DNA from: Lamellibrachia columna
Lineage: Eukaryota > Annelida > Polychaeta > Sabellida > Siboglinidae
Length of the DNA: 64,000 nt
Assembly: GCA_963662155.1 (NCBI GenBank)
Contig: OY759267.1
Location: 18,002,561-18,066,560 of the forward strand
Reading direction: 5' to 3'
The notes beneath the pieces are model-generated. The model was given only the letters and a program-made list of their open reading frames with translations. It did no database searches and was not told the origin of the DNA. Below, piece by piece: positions 1 to 11,099 of this stretch (position 1 is its first letter; the number at the start of each line of letters is the position of its first letter). A program made the translations under genes and the position numbers.

Positions 1-726
1 ATCAGAGGCCAGCGGTGCTAGGAGGCGGAGGAACACAGAAAGAGGCGAGTGGACTTCATCACCTCGGAGGAGATACTGCCCGCAAAGTTAGTGTTTTAAT
101 ATATAGATTGTTTGTTAATTATACTTGAACCTATTCACCATTGAACAAATACTTCAAAACTATTTTTAATTAATTAATAAATTCCAATTACTGCAACAAA
201 ATCACAAGATGACATATTGCTCAACTACAGTAGTTATCACAAATAATAATACATTTATTTACATTACATATATGCAGTGTATATACATTCATTGCTAATG
301 CAGAACAATTATATACAATGCTCATTTAAATCATGTATATTTAAAAGATGAATAATTACAATGATACTTTGCTACAATCTTATGCTAGAAATGGAGATAT
401 TTGAAGTGTAATCTTATGTGTACTTTCCCCTGTTGCATTGATAGGGTTATGCATTCGATGCCATTGTTCAACAACTAATTGTCCAGACAAGACCCACAAC
501 AGGGGATCGCCAGCTAAGTAATTAAAACAATACTACCTAAGCAAACTGCTTTGGCCAACTGCAAAAGTTTATTACATTTTACAGAGTTCCACACAAAAAA
601 GCTGGCCAATTGAATTTTCTTGTTCCAACAATCACTGCTGCTCCAAGTCACACAAATTTCCACCCAGTCAACACCTGCTTGATAGTTACACGAAAAAGCA
701 TCATGCCATACACAGCTACACTGTAC
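1..726. other. Vigilin intron, left edge
   Basis: No exon of the expected KH continuation is visible. The stretch is AT-rich. Bases 45-105 contain a short open plus-strand reading (RRVDFITSEEILPAK, then a stop) that was not recognised; it could be the tail of an old transposon. Confidence 0.5.
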
Positions 727-838
727 CTGTTTCAGCCATGATGTTGCTGCAGATCTTTGCCTGGGTGCCTCCCTTCTCACCAAACTGTTGTTCCATCATC
801 TCTTTGAAGCGCCGTTCCTCCACAGGTACACAGAACAC
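727..838 (-). CDS. HDLBP: Vigilin internal exon, start of first KH repeat
   Basis: Read on the minus strand, an acceptor (TTTGTGCAG) precedes 838 and a donor (ACAG then GTACAG) follows 727. This leaves 112 bases, or 37 codons plus one base. The peptide opens with VFCVPVEERRFKEMMEQQFG and continues through QAKICSNIMAETG. Vigilin has the same arrangement just before and into its first KH domain (a V-P-hydrophobic-E-E-R block, then F-G-E and Q-A-K-I-C). Vigilin is a cytoplasmic and ER-associated protein with about 14 KH repeats that binds mRNA and tRNA. The exon enters in phase 0, matching the phase-0 end of the exon at 5428. The next exon must lie left of base 1, since no continuation of the KH fold is visible in 1-726. 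The family call is from recalled motifs. Confidence 0.85.
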
Positions 839-1627
839 CTGCACAAACAAAACACATTCAGTTCTCACACAACACGCCAAGTCACAGGACATGGAGAAGC
901 GTAGATCTATCAGTGGCGCATCATCTATGCGATGACCAGAGATCACCATTTTGTTTAGATTATGTACGAAACAGGTGACTCATGGAAACAATCGGTTACC
1001 AGCCAGCCATACTAGCACAAGCACGACCTATGCGAATTGTCCACACATCACCTTTAAATGAAGGCTTACAGACACTAGACGAACCCACTGCAATAACCCA
1101 AGTTCAATTACTCAGTTGTGAGCAAACTTAGCAACAAGTTATACGTGGCTATTCATGAGCCAAAAGCAGTCCAAAGAGAATATTGGCTATTGCAAAGGGT
1201 TATGGAAGTGCGATATATGACAAAGGCTCACAAGAACCTCACAAAACAATTTACGGTTATTCACATAATCTAGTTCTGTTCCACGTTCATAGTCATAGAG
1301 TTCAAAAATGTAATGTAATGTGTATATATATATATATATTAATTATTTATCCACAGATTTTGATATTAGATATGAGAAACTAATTATAACAGGAACAACA
1401 CAAACTAACGAGGAAGGTATGTAGCAACCACAAAGGTTGCTGTCAACCAGAAACGTTTTCTCCGTTATGTGTGTGGGTGTGTGCTAATTGGAGTCTCCTT
1501 GCCCTTTAAATTCTTTTTATATTGTATAATTTGAATCATTACAGCATTGTCAAAATAAATATCTGTCTTAGAATCTGGTTTGAGCCATTTTAAGTCTGTT
1601 TAGTACACACAGATATAACAGAGCCCC
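839..1627. other. Vigilin intron sequence left of the DNA transposon
   Basis: Non-coding, AT-rich, with a short (TA)n at 1321-1339. No gene or RNA was recognised. Confidence 0.5.
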
Positions 1628-1660
1628 ATTGATTTTAAGGATACACGCGCCTCGTGAAAT
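1628..1660 (+). repeat. 5' terminal inverted repeat of the transposon
   Basis: This arm pairs with 5249-5281, with roughly 28 of 33 positions matching by eye. It contains TTAA at 1635 and the conserved block CCTCGTGAAAT at its inner end. Confidence 0.75.
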
Positions 1661-2076
1661 AACAAAAACTGTGAAATTCGTTGATTTTCTAAAACCACAT
1701 TTTTTGGCATGTACAATGTCTAGTACACACTTTCCTAAGTTAATTTTGCTGAACTTGTATCATAAATGTTCTTAAAACCTTTAAATAAGCACCCACCCTA
1801 ACATTAAAAATCGTCATGTCGCGCAACAAGTCATTTAAATCCGCTTGAATAGGCCTCATTTAGAAGCTACGATACGACACAAAATCCGAAATGAAACACG
1901 CCATCTTTGGTATCGTTTTACTATGAATTGAATGGCATTTCCGTTTCCGGAAACGTCATTCAGCAAAGGTTCATACTAAATTAACTATAGCTGTGGGATA
2001 CCGCCACTCTTTAGCCAATAAAAATCGAGGAATCCCAGTTGCTACGCGATTTGGGAGATCTGCGCGTCATCCGTTC

Positions 2077-2119
2077 ATTTGCATGAGCCACGTGCTCAGG
2101 TCAACCAATCAGCGTGACG
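2077..2119 (+). promoter_or_regulatory. Compact promoter motifs of the transposase
   Basis: Upstream of the transposase ATG at 2142 lie an octamer-like ATTTGCAT (2077-2084), an E-box CACGTG (2089-2094), a CCAAT box (2105-2109) and a TGACG half-CRE (2115-2119), all within 43 bases. The motifs are read directly; their use as a promoter is inferred. Confidence 0.45.
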
Positions 2120-2141
2120 CATTTTGGTAGCCACAACAACG

Positions 2142-2605
2142 ATGTCGGAAGCATATCGCAAGTTTCGTACTCGTCACCGATTTGGAACAAAAACGCGCAA
2201 ATTATCCAGGAAAAGAGGTGGAAAATTCACTGAATTAGATGCAGTGATAACTGATGTTGCCATTGTGGGCAGCCAGAATGATGTTGCCAACGAAACAGGA
2301 ACGGGCACAGTACCGGCAACGTCGGTGACGGTGCCGGCGAATGCAACCGCCTTAGAGTCTACGGCTACGCGGCTATGTCCAGAGTTAGCGGCTACGCCAG
2401 AATCCGTTGTAGTTGCAGCAACACCAGCGATGTCTGCCAGCAAGCGGAAACTAACACTGTTTAGTTGTGAGTATGATACCAGAAATATCAACTATCAAAT
2501 ATAAGCTTATTGTTATGAATTCTGATAGCTGTCGTGATACCAGTCTCTCAGTATTATACCATACTTCAGACTTTCGTTAGACTAGATTACACTGGTCTGT
2601 CACTC

Positions 2606-2660
<55 letters not shown>

Positions 2661-4525
2661 TGTGCACGCGCGTGCCTGCACATGTGTAAAACTTTACATC
2701 TCAGCATTCCCATACACTATCATAGTGTTACGTGTGTGTGTGTGCGCGCGCGCACGCATGTAAAAGTTTACATCTCAGTATTCCCAAGCACTATAATTTA
2801 TTTTATTTTTTCTGTTTCTCAGCTGACAGACTGCAGATTGAAGATCAGGACAATGACGACTTCTACATTGTCCTGCACAAGAAAAAGATGGATGCACTGA
2901 TTTCCCCATTACTCTGCCCAACATGCAAGCACAGCACGCTGACTTTCAAGACCCATGATGAACTACGCCGTGGTTATGCCCAGAAAGTTGAAGTTGTTTG
3001 CTCAAGATGCACATATGGGAACATCGACTACAGCAGCCCACAGATCGACACCACTGAGCGGCAGTCAAGAAAGCCATTTGAAATCAACCACCGTGCAGTG
3101 TTGGCAGCACGAGAGGTGGGGATCGGCCAGCGTGAGATGATGCGCATGTTTGCCATGCTCAACATCAAGGGTGGCCTTCACCATCGGACATACCACAGGA
3201 TCAACCGCCAGATTCACAACAAGTTGCTCCATGGCCCAGCGGCAGACACACTCACTACATCACACTCCCTTGTGCACAAGATGTATGATGATATCCATGG
3301 CCGTACAGATGGACCACGTGACATTACCGTCAGCTATGATGGGACTTGGCACATCAACGGACACACGTCATCTGTGGGAGCATGCTTCGTGATCGACCAG
3401 CTAAGTGGATTTGTCCTTGACTATGTGGTACTTAGCAAGTACTGTGCTGAGTGCACACTGGTTGGGGACAAGCTGACAGGGAAGGAGCGTGAGTTGTGGC
3501 TTGCAGCCCATCATCAGGTGTGTGAGTGTAACCACACTGGATCCAGTGGGGCCATGGAGACAGAAGGCGCCAAGATTTTATGGAGACGGTCGGAAGAAGT
3601 AGGGGGATTCTGCTACACATGCCTGGTGGGTGATGGAGATGCAGCTGTGATGGATGCTCTGTCGACTGCATCGCCATACCCAGTGAAGAAAGAGGAATGT
3701 ATCAATCACATTGCAAAGAGAATGTTCAACGGCCTAGAAAAAATCATCAAGGATGTGAACAGTGAGGTGAAGGCAAACAAGATGAAGGCGAGTGGTACAA
3801 CATCTGCGGTGAAGGCTGCTACATTGCTGACAACAACGTTGAGTGGGAAGGGCCGCTTGACACGTGATCGGATGAAGAAGTGGTCGTCCTACTACAGAAA
3901 GGCAATTGTCGAGAATGCCCCAGATGCAGATGCTGCCCACCACGCTGTTTGGGCCATCTTCTTCCACTCCCTGTCTACCCTCGATGACCCTCACCACTCC
4001 TTCTGCTCTGACACCTGGTGCTACTGGCGACAAGCACAACTTAAGGGTGTGGATCCTGCCGTCAAGCTGAAGCAGATGAAGCATGACACACCTCTGCCAC
4101 GAGATGTCAGTGAGCGCCTGATCCCACTGTTTGAGCGCCTGGCCAACCCTGACCTGCTTTCTCGCTGCATGAAGTTGGTGACCTCCAATGCAAACGAGAG
4201 CCTACACTCGACGGTTTGGAGGAGGGCACCGAAGGCAAAGTATTGTGGCAAGAAGACGACAGAGATTGCAGTTGCCCTGGCAGTGATGTCATACAACAAG
4301 GGAGCTGGTGCATTGTCTGATGCCATAAGTAGTCTGGGTGTGTCACCGGGCAAGACGTTGCTGCGAGTCACTGCCCAGCTTGACGCGCTTCGTCTTCGAG
4401 TTGACGAGAAGGCCGCACAGACCGCAACCAAGACATCCAGGAAAAGAAGGGCCATGCAGAAGTTGCAACATGACATCAAGAAGGTAGCTTCTGAGGGAGT
4501 CGTCTATGACGCAGGAGGACACTGA
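2142..4525 (+). CDS. Mutator-like transposase, two exons, apparently intact
   Basis: Exon 1 is 2142-2466 (108 codons plus one base), with donor GTGAGT at 2467. Exon 2 is 2823-4525, after acceptor TTTCTCAG. The joined reading gives about 675 residues without a stop. The first 108 residues are basic (KTRKLSRKRGGK), then Ala/Thr/Val-rich. CPTC (about 140-143) and CSRC (about 168-171) look like a zinc ribbon. An RNase H-like DDE core follows: D281 in SYDGTWH, D379/D381 in GDGDAAVMD, and E567 in NANESLHSTVWRR. This pattern matches the Mutator-like transposase domain common in invertebrate genomes. TTAA ends would also fit Kolobok-type elements, so the superfamily is left open. The C-terminus is lysine-rich. 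It would act in the nucleus, cutting at the element's inverted repeats. The TTG 18 bases upstream of the ATG is not needed as a start. Confidence 0.8.
2467..2822 (+). other. Intron of the transposase gene, with repeats
   Basis: This 356-base intron has donor GTGAGT and a polypyrimidine-rich acceptor. It contains (GT)n at 2609-2659, a second GT/GC run at 2731-2755, and a duplicated segment of about 37 bases (TGTAAAAcTTTACATCTCAG near 2684 and again near 2759). It appears to have grown by local duplication. Confidence 0.7.
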
Positions 4526-5248
4526 GCGAGACTGGCCATTTGAACTGAATTTTGTATGTTATTTCGTCTTGAGAATGTTGGCGAATCCCGCACTCTCCAT
4601 ATTATTATTTCACATTTTATTACAAATGTGTATTAAAAATACATTTATAATTACTTTCTTGAATCTATATATAATTCCTTGTTGAAATATGGCCACAACA
4701 GTGCAATATTAGAGACAATATTGATAGTTGTACTTTAGTATTCTGTTTTTGTCGTTTTTCTCAGAACAACATTTTCACATATTTTCAGATTTGTGGAAAG
4801 TCCCCCGAAAAAAGTTACAAAGATAAGATGCTCAGATTTTCACTGCACACAGATGCATCATGGTTCTGTGCAATGAGTGATTTTGAACTAAATCATAAGT
4901 GTCTGAGAGACCACATAGTGGGGGTAACGAATAAAAATAATTTAGCAAAACACTTTGTTTACAATTTTTTTTTTTTTTTCATCCAAACTACTCAAAACTA
5001 CTTCATTGCACAAATTGATATATTACTTACTAGAATAAATCAGAAAATGAGACCTACATTATTTAAATTTTTCATGGGACTTCCCACAAAACCATACCTA
5101 TAAACAATTCTAAGATTTCCCGGTTACCATGGTTACGGTTATGCAAATTGCAAACTATCTCATGGGTAACCTTCTTTTTATACATACATTATACCCTGCA
5201 AATTTGGTCAAGATATAATGAGTAGTTTTTGAGATATGACATACACCC

Positions 5249-5281
5249 ATTTCACGAGGAGCCTGTATCATTAAGGTCAAT
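5249..5281 (-). repeat. 3' terminal inverted repeat of the transposon
   Basis: The arm opens on the plus strand with ATTTCACGAGG and runs to TTAA at 5271-5274 and TCAAT at its outer end. It is the inverted partner of 1628-1660. Confidence 0.75.
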
Positions 5282-5427
5282 ACATCATTAAAATACATTT
5301 AGCCGATTATCAGTTGGCACTTCTGGTCACCACTGAACACGCAAAGCCATGTTATTTATACATACGATTACGAACAGCCAAGAGATTACTGAAAAACAAA
5401 GTACACGCTCTAATACCTCAACCATAC

Positions 5428-5755
5428 CTGGGTGACTTGGGATGACTTCAAAGACATCTTGTTGTTCCATTTCCCAAAGGATGCAACCGGCAATGGCGCA
5501 CTGCTGCCAGCGCCAGAACTACCAAGACGGCCGACGTCACCGGGTGCTTGGTCGGCACCAGGTAGCGGTGGGAAAGCCTCGGCATAGGTTGGTACCTCGA
5601 CATATTCCGGCTCATATGCCTCGTCATCGACTGTGTGGCAACAGTCGGCACCAATGCCAGGCTCCGGCATGACTGCTGGGCCAGCCGGCAGAGACTGGCC
5701 AGTGAGAAGCTCCGAACTCATAATCGGTGTTCAGTTCCAAGTCATACAGTACTCA
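5428..5755 (-). CDS. HDLBP: Vigilin N-terminal exon with start codon
   Basis: On the minus strand the ATG is at 5721-5719 and 98 codons run to a CAG at 5430-5428, followed by donor GTATGGT. The N-terminus is acidic and proline-rich and contains PTYAEAFPPLPG, then a tryptophan-containing K/S stretch ending SSQVTQ. Vigilins have a near-identical P-T-Y-x-x-A-F-P-P-L-P motif followed by a short linker into V-x-x-V-P-V/L-E-E-R, which is exactly how the exon at 727-838 begins. Both junctions are phase 0. A likely acceptor (TTGCAG) puts the 5' end of the exon at 5755, leaving about 34 bases of 5' UTR. The intron between the two coding exons is about 4.6 kb and contains a complete DNA transposon. A different ATG is unlikely, since this one heads the conserved N-terminal reading. 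Confidence 0.85.
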
Positions 5756-7622
5756 CTGCAACAAACAATAGGTACAGCATTTCAAGTAAAGCACTACAGC
5801 GGGCAGTTTGGCCTCTGCTTACTTTAACACTGCAACCATTTAGTCGTCTTTACAAGAAGATGTAGTAAAATACAGTTGTACGTTCATGTGTCTTATTAGA
5901 ACTTTTTATAGTTTAAAATTATTTTGTATTTGAACTTACTTTTAAATAGACAAGCAATTTATAAGGTTCAAAGATCTTATCAAAGTAAAATGATATAAAA
6001 TATATGTACTTTAAACAGTACTGTACTTCATTTTGTAAACTATAATTATTCAGTGTTTTTTGTCATAGACCTTTGTTTTGTCCTAAACATGTATAGCCCA
6101 AAATAAGTTTGAACAAACCAGAAGCATATCTTAATGTTACTGAACTATGATTGATACAGAGGTGGGGAATTGACATGAAAGAAAATTCAGACTATTGATT
6201 TGACTGGTTGACACGTCATGGCTAACTATGTTTACGCCATGAACTCAATCTCACTGTCTACAATCAATGACAATCCCTGTCAACTAGAACACCAGTTGAG
6301 AAATGTATCCTAGCTAAGTTTCACACCTCAGCATTTATTAATAATAATTTTTTAATTACATGAAACACAATATATGTTCCCAGACCAACAGTATTTGTTC
6401 CCATGCCATCTGTATCTGTTCCCAGTATAACTGTATCTTTTCCCAGGCCAACTGTAAAATTAATCCTATCCAAAAAGGGTTCATATGGGACCATGACATA
6501 ATTATAAAGCATGACATGTTATGCTAAAATTCAAGACCTTAAAATTATTTAATTGTGTTAAATAGCATAGAAAACACATTTATTTAGAAAAAAATTGTCT
6601 TATTTGATTCCTGACAGTTATTATAGTTGGCATTACCAATTGATAACATTTTATATATATATATATATATTTCAGAATCTCAGATGTTTCTTCATAGATT
6701 TTAAATAATCCATCTGACATATAATACATTTTCTAGTCTTAATCAGTGAATAATTAGTATAAGGTTGTTAGAGATATAGGTTGTATTCATGTTGAATAAA
6801 CCTATTACAGAGAATTAAAAATATCAGCCACAGATAAAACCGTCCAAAACTAAAATCTGCCTATAACTTACACACAAATGGGTCACATCAATCAACATAA
6901 CACATTAATATCTTATCCGTAAATGTTTAACAAACTTGATAATGTACATGAATTCAAAGACATTGTAGTATCCACAAATACCCTAAACTAAAAATTGGTT
7001 TAAATGGATTTGTACTGTCAATAACACATTTGATTGGTCTATAAAATTACACATGCATATTTTACGAGTTGATATGACACTACAACTTAATGTACATCCT
7101 TCCAAAGTTTAACTAGTAGTTAGCTCCTGTGTCCACTTGGACTTAACATCCTCAACTATTACGTAATCTACTGTTATGTTACCTGCCACAGCAAAGATGT
7201 ATTACTGTAAAGGAAACAGCTGCTGCGTGATGAGTGATACCACTGACCCTTTGGACTTTACATGTACAACAGCCTGTGACATGACTGTGTTTATGCTATG
7301 TATTCATTCCTCCTTTGCCACAGGTGATCTTATTTGTCAAATATTTCTTAGCTGTGTCTGCCTTTCATACCAGTTGGAGAACCTTGTTACAGTGGCCCCA
7401 CCCACGAATGGCCCCCACACTACAATGTCAAATTCCTGTTGCACTGACTGCGTGTACATGTTATTGAACCCCTCACCAAAGGCCACCCCTCTAACGCGGC
7501 CAGCGAGCAGGAATGAAAGTCAGAAATCTCCTCACAAGCGGCCGAAATATGTTCACAGTGAGTGATAATATAGAACTGTTCAAAACACTCCAGCACTGCA
7601 CTTGTCTAATGAAATTGTAAAG
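5756..7622. other. AT-rich intron or intergenic stretch
   Basis: It probably lies within the vigilin 5' intron. It contains a short (TA)n at about 6652-6672. Small ORFs here (for example 7176-7565) have no family features and are not called. Confidence 0.4.
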
Positions 7623-8744
7623 ATGTCTTCACGAAAACGAAAGCTTTTAACACTGGGCGAAAAAGTAGGTCTTCAGATTGAAGGAAAGGAGAAAGCAGTC
7701 AGAAGCTAGCGATTGATTTTGGAGTTGGAAAAGCACAAATAAATAACATTGTTTTAAAGAAGGATGCCATACTCGCACAGTGGCAGCAAGGTGAATCTGG
7801 TTTGAGGAAGATCGTCGCTCTCAGATGTTAACGATGCAGAAAGCTGCCATGCTGGCACTCAAGTTGAACCATGACACGTTTTCTGCCAGCAACAGTGGCT
7901 AAACCAGTTTCAGATAAGGCACAACATCAAATGTTCAGTGTCGAGTGGGGAGGCAGGTGATGTTAGTGAAGAAGTGGTGGCTGATTGGAGTGGTCGCCTT
8001 AAAGACGTGTGAAGGATATGCAACTAAAGATATCTTCAATTGTGACGAAACCGGTTTGTTTTATAGAACACTTCCAACCCGATCACTGGTAGTGAAAGGT
8101 GGGAAACAGGCCAAAGACAGGATAACTGTTTTATTGTGTGCCAGCGTTAGTGGGGAAAAGTTGCAGCCACTTGTCATAGGAAAATCTAGAAATCCTCGTT
8201 CCTTCAAAGGATATCAACGGTGTCGCTGCAGGTTCAGTACGAGTCAAATACCAAGGCTAGGATGACAGGTGTTATCTTCGAATCCTGGATGAAGAAACTC
8301 AACCAGAAGATGAGAGTACATTTTGGTTTTCATGGATAATTGTGGCACCCATCTGAAAATTACGTTCTCGAACTTCAAACTGGCATTTTTTCCACCAATT
8401 ACAACATCACAGTTGCAGCCAATGGATGCTGTAATAATCCAAACAACAAAGCTGCATTACAGAAAGAAACTTGCATCACATTCTGATGGTCATGGATGAA
8501 GCAAGGAATGCATCAGATGTGGATAAGCAAGTGACCGTCCTTGATGCAATCCTGTGGCTGGTCAACGCCTGGACATATGTCACACCAGACACGATACAAA
8601 AGTGCCACTGAAGCAGAGGAGATCTGGGATGATGAGGATCTTGTTCCTCTCCTCAGTGTTGGCCAAACTCTAGTTGATTATGTTGGCAATTCTGATTGGG
8701 AGCAGGGTGTGGTTGACACTGTCAAGGAGAACACAGTAAATACA
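7623..8744 (+). pseudogene. Decayed Tigger/pogo-like transposase
   Basis: The reading starts MSSRKRKLLTLGEKVGLQIE, typical of the CENP-B-type helix-turn-helix of Tigger/pogo transposases. It then breaks with several stops and frameshifts. Downstream pieces, in different frames, carry the catalytic landmarks. NCDETGLFYRTLPTRSL (first Asp codon 8044-8046) is followed by a VLLCASVSGEKLQPLVIGKS block, then MDNCGTH (second Asp 8335-8337), and LQPMDAVIIQT (third Asp 8425-8427). These match the DDE_1 family order. The length of about 1.1 kb is slightly short of a full gene, and no terminal inverted repeats were found. The 3' end passes directly into a LINE fragment near 8745. It cannot encode an active enzyme. 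Confidence 0.8.
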
Positions 8745-9130
8745 ATCCTCACACAGATACCATTTACATAGAACTTAAGTTTCTCAAGTTGGACAACATA
8801 TACAAACTCCAACAACTCAAATTTTATTTTAAATTAATTAATAAGCTCTCACAAGAATACTGCAATCACATCCCATACACAAACAACTTTGAAATTCATC
8901 AATACCACACACGTGGAAGAAATAATCTGTTTATTCCCAGAGCCACTCATGAATTTGCAACAAAGTACATTAGACACAATATAATACAGACTGTTAACAA
9001 TACTCCAAACATTATCCTTGAAAAAATTGTACTCACAGCTTATATGGTTTTCCACTTGTGAATCATGCTGTCTTATTCCTAATTGTTATATTTGTAAATC
9101 TTTAACCTAAACTACAATGGAGTCTCTTTG
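8745..9130 (+). mobile_element. LINE (non-LTR) 3'-end fragment
   Basis: The reading IYIELKFLKLDNIYKLQQLK, then FYFKLINKLSQEY, TRGRNNLFIP and EKIVLTAYMVF, resembles the C-terminal tail downstream of the reverse transcriptase in a common invertebrate LINE family (H-T-D-P-x-x-x-E-L-K-x-L-K-L, then a T-R-x-R-N block). Only this tail is present. It abuts the Tigger relic with no visible target duplication. Confidence 0.6.
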
Positions 9131-10260
9131 CACTGTAGTGATCATGTGACTATGTAATATTTTTTACTTTAATGGGGTGATTCCCATGTTAGCGACATTT
9201 GATACCTTAATGGGTGTCTCCCTGACCTATCTTGAATTTTGTTTTTATAATGTTCATACACGAGACTACAGGTCAAATAAAACATGTCTGAGTCTAATAC
9301 TGTACCAGTTTGCAGTCTGGTTAGATACCCTTAGAGTAAGCAGAGCCCTGGACAGGTGCTAATCCACCCTCTCAACAAACAATAATTATCAGGGCTACAG
9401 CCACACAGCATGCTTTCCTTTCCAAGACAGATTATGCAACTACACGGGGTCAGGCCTTGTGGACATTGTCTAATGGGTGGATTCGTCCCAATGAGTGCAA
9501 CGAACATGTATGAGAACATGATCACCATTAAAAATCAACATTAGTTATAAAATGTAATCACAGATTCCCACATTTGCAGGTAAATGTCAATAGTTGTCAT
9601 AAATCAGAGCTGTCTGCAATGGATTTTGTCACTGTACATAAGCAGGAGATTATTGTTATCTAACATTTTTGGTGTCATTCAACAACAATTTAAGTGTTTT
9701 TATTGATGCCACATTTAACCGTGACTCATTGACTGATGTTTTTGTCATTTGTGGCTAATATTTAGCTTTAATATTAAAAAATATAATGACATTATAATGA
9801 TTATTAGTACGATTAGTATTAGCTATTTCATTTACAGTACGTGGCATGTTTGCATGAATAAACGCAAATAAAACATGTTAAGACACGCCCCTAGTTTACA
9901 GTTTAATTTTTTAACGGTTATCGCGGCTTTTGTTATTTATGAATACAAAATCATGCTTTCTTTCTGCTGGTATACCCTTGGTTTAGATTCCCACGGGACA
10001 AGGCCAATCCCAAGTCAAGATGTTACCGGCCGGCAGCGACAGATTGATTCACACGTCATCACATAATCCAGCTTGAAGCTATTACAAAGATTAAAGCGCT
10101 ACATGGCTATGGTAGCATAATTAGTTGGTGGACGTTATTAACAAAGACACTGTAGTTCCCGAATACGGAAGTTATAAAAACTGACCGTATTGCTGACCAC
10201 TCAAAATGGCTTCTGTCCATAAATGACGCACCCCTCCATGTCAAATAAATCCGAATTTGC
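9131..10260. other. Unassigned non-coding stretch
   Basis: No gene, RNA or clear repeat was recognised. Base composition is AT-rich and similar to the flanking introns. Confidence 0.4.
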
Positions 10261-10272
10261 CGATATACTTAC

Positions 10273-10440
10273 AGTACTGTATCCGGAAAGGTCCGTCCTA
10301 AAATGAAGCGTAGACAACTTCGCTCCACTTCTGTAGGGTTTAGCTGAAAACCAAAATATATCCTGTATAAGAATACTATGTAGGTTGTGGTAAATCGCAG
10401 TTAGAAAATACACCAACTTGACGCTGACTTACCCACTACG
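10273..10440 (-). promoter_or_regulatory. Possible non-coding first exon/promoter of vigilin
   Basis: On the minus strand a strong donor (ACT followed by GTAAGTATATCG) lies at 10272-10261. It is preceded by an ETS-like CCGGA core and CpG-containing sequence. CCAAT-type motifs (ATTGGTC, CCAATAG) and an E-box-like CACGTG lie just upstream, near 10450-10535. The acceptor at 5756 begins a 5' UTR segment, so an upstream non-coding exon is expected, and this is the best candidate seen between 5.8 and 11 kb. The right boundary given is arbitrary. The assignment is inference. Confidence 0.3.
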
Positions 10441-10809
10441 TTATGACTTCACGTGAGACGACACGTCGAACGGATATAAATACTCTGATGCAACGCACCC
10501 GTTCATTGGTCAACTCAGAATCTGCAGGCCAATAGAAATTATCATTACATGAAAAAGTCCACATCGACAAAAGTAGTTCTGCACATTAGCACCTGTTTAA
10601 TTAGCCTTTGCCAACAATTAAATTTTTTTACTAGTAGAGTTTCACCAACAGCCTGCTTTAATAATCTGTCAGTGCTGCTTTCGAACGTTTTAGATTGACA
10701 CTGAATCGGCGTATTCATTTCTGTAAATACAGCGTTAACATTAAAGGGCAATAGGTCGTGGTGACGACGAGGGATGCGTTTGGGGGTTAGACCATAATTA
10801 TTTTTGCTA

Positions 10810-11099
10810 TTGGTGGCCATTATAGCGTTTCCTAGTCCCGTTGAAAAAATCCAACGATTTTCATTAGATTTTCACAACACACTGGACATCAATTAATTTA
10901 CCCCTCATGTCATCGGCTCTCCGTCGTGGTCGACGAAGACAATGAGTTGCTGTGGGATGTCTGTGTCGGGTGTGTGATGCTAGAAAGCACGCGTGCAGTG
11001 CTGGCAGGTCCAATGGTGAGTCGAGTCTGTGCTAGAAGCGTGGACTCCTGTCGAGTATTTCTATTACGCTGGTAAAGTTGGTGGCCATTATAGCGTTTC
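10810..11099 (+). repeat. 22-bp exact direct repeat flanking 246 bp
   Basis: TTGGTGGCCATTATAGCGTT plus TC occurs at 10810-10831 and again at 11078-11099. The intervening 246 bases are GC-richer than the surroundings. This could be a target-site duplication around an old insertion, or a local tandem duplication. Confidence 0.6.

Larger units (their letters stand above)
1628..5281 (+). mobile_element. Complete Mutator/Kolobok-like DNA transposon
   Basis: The ends form an imperfect inverted repeat of about 33 bases: 1628-1660 against the reverse complement of 5249-5281. Both arms share ATTGA, TTAA, GATACA and CCTCGTGAAAT. TTAA occurs at 1635-1638 and at 5271-5274, so the element proper may be 1635-5274 with a TTAA target duplication, as in Kolobok or piggyBac-type elements. 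Alternatively the inverted repeat may extend outside it. Inside is one plus-strand transposase gene with an intact two-exon reading. The transposon sits in the vigilin intron, antisense to vigilin. Intact ends plus an intact open reading frame suggest recent activity; this is inferred, not shown. Confidence 0.75.

Noticed and set aside
7176..7565. Cys-containing 129-codon ORF left of the Tigger relic
   Set aside because: The start is not an ATG-led conserved region, and no spaced Cys pattern of a known domain was found.
10100..10545. Independent TATA-driven gene on the plus strand
   Set aside because: TATAAATA and TATAAAA are present, but no coding region follows. The minus-strand donor makes a vigilin first exon more plausible.
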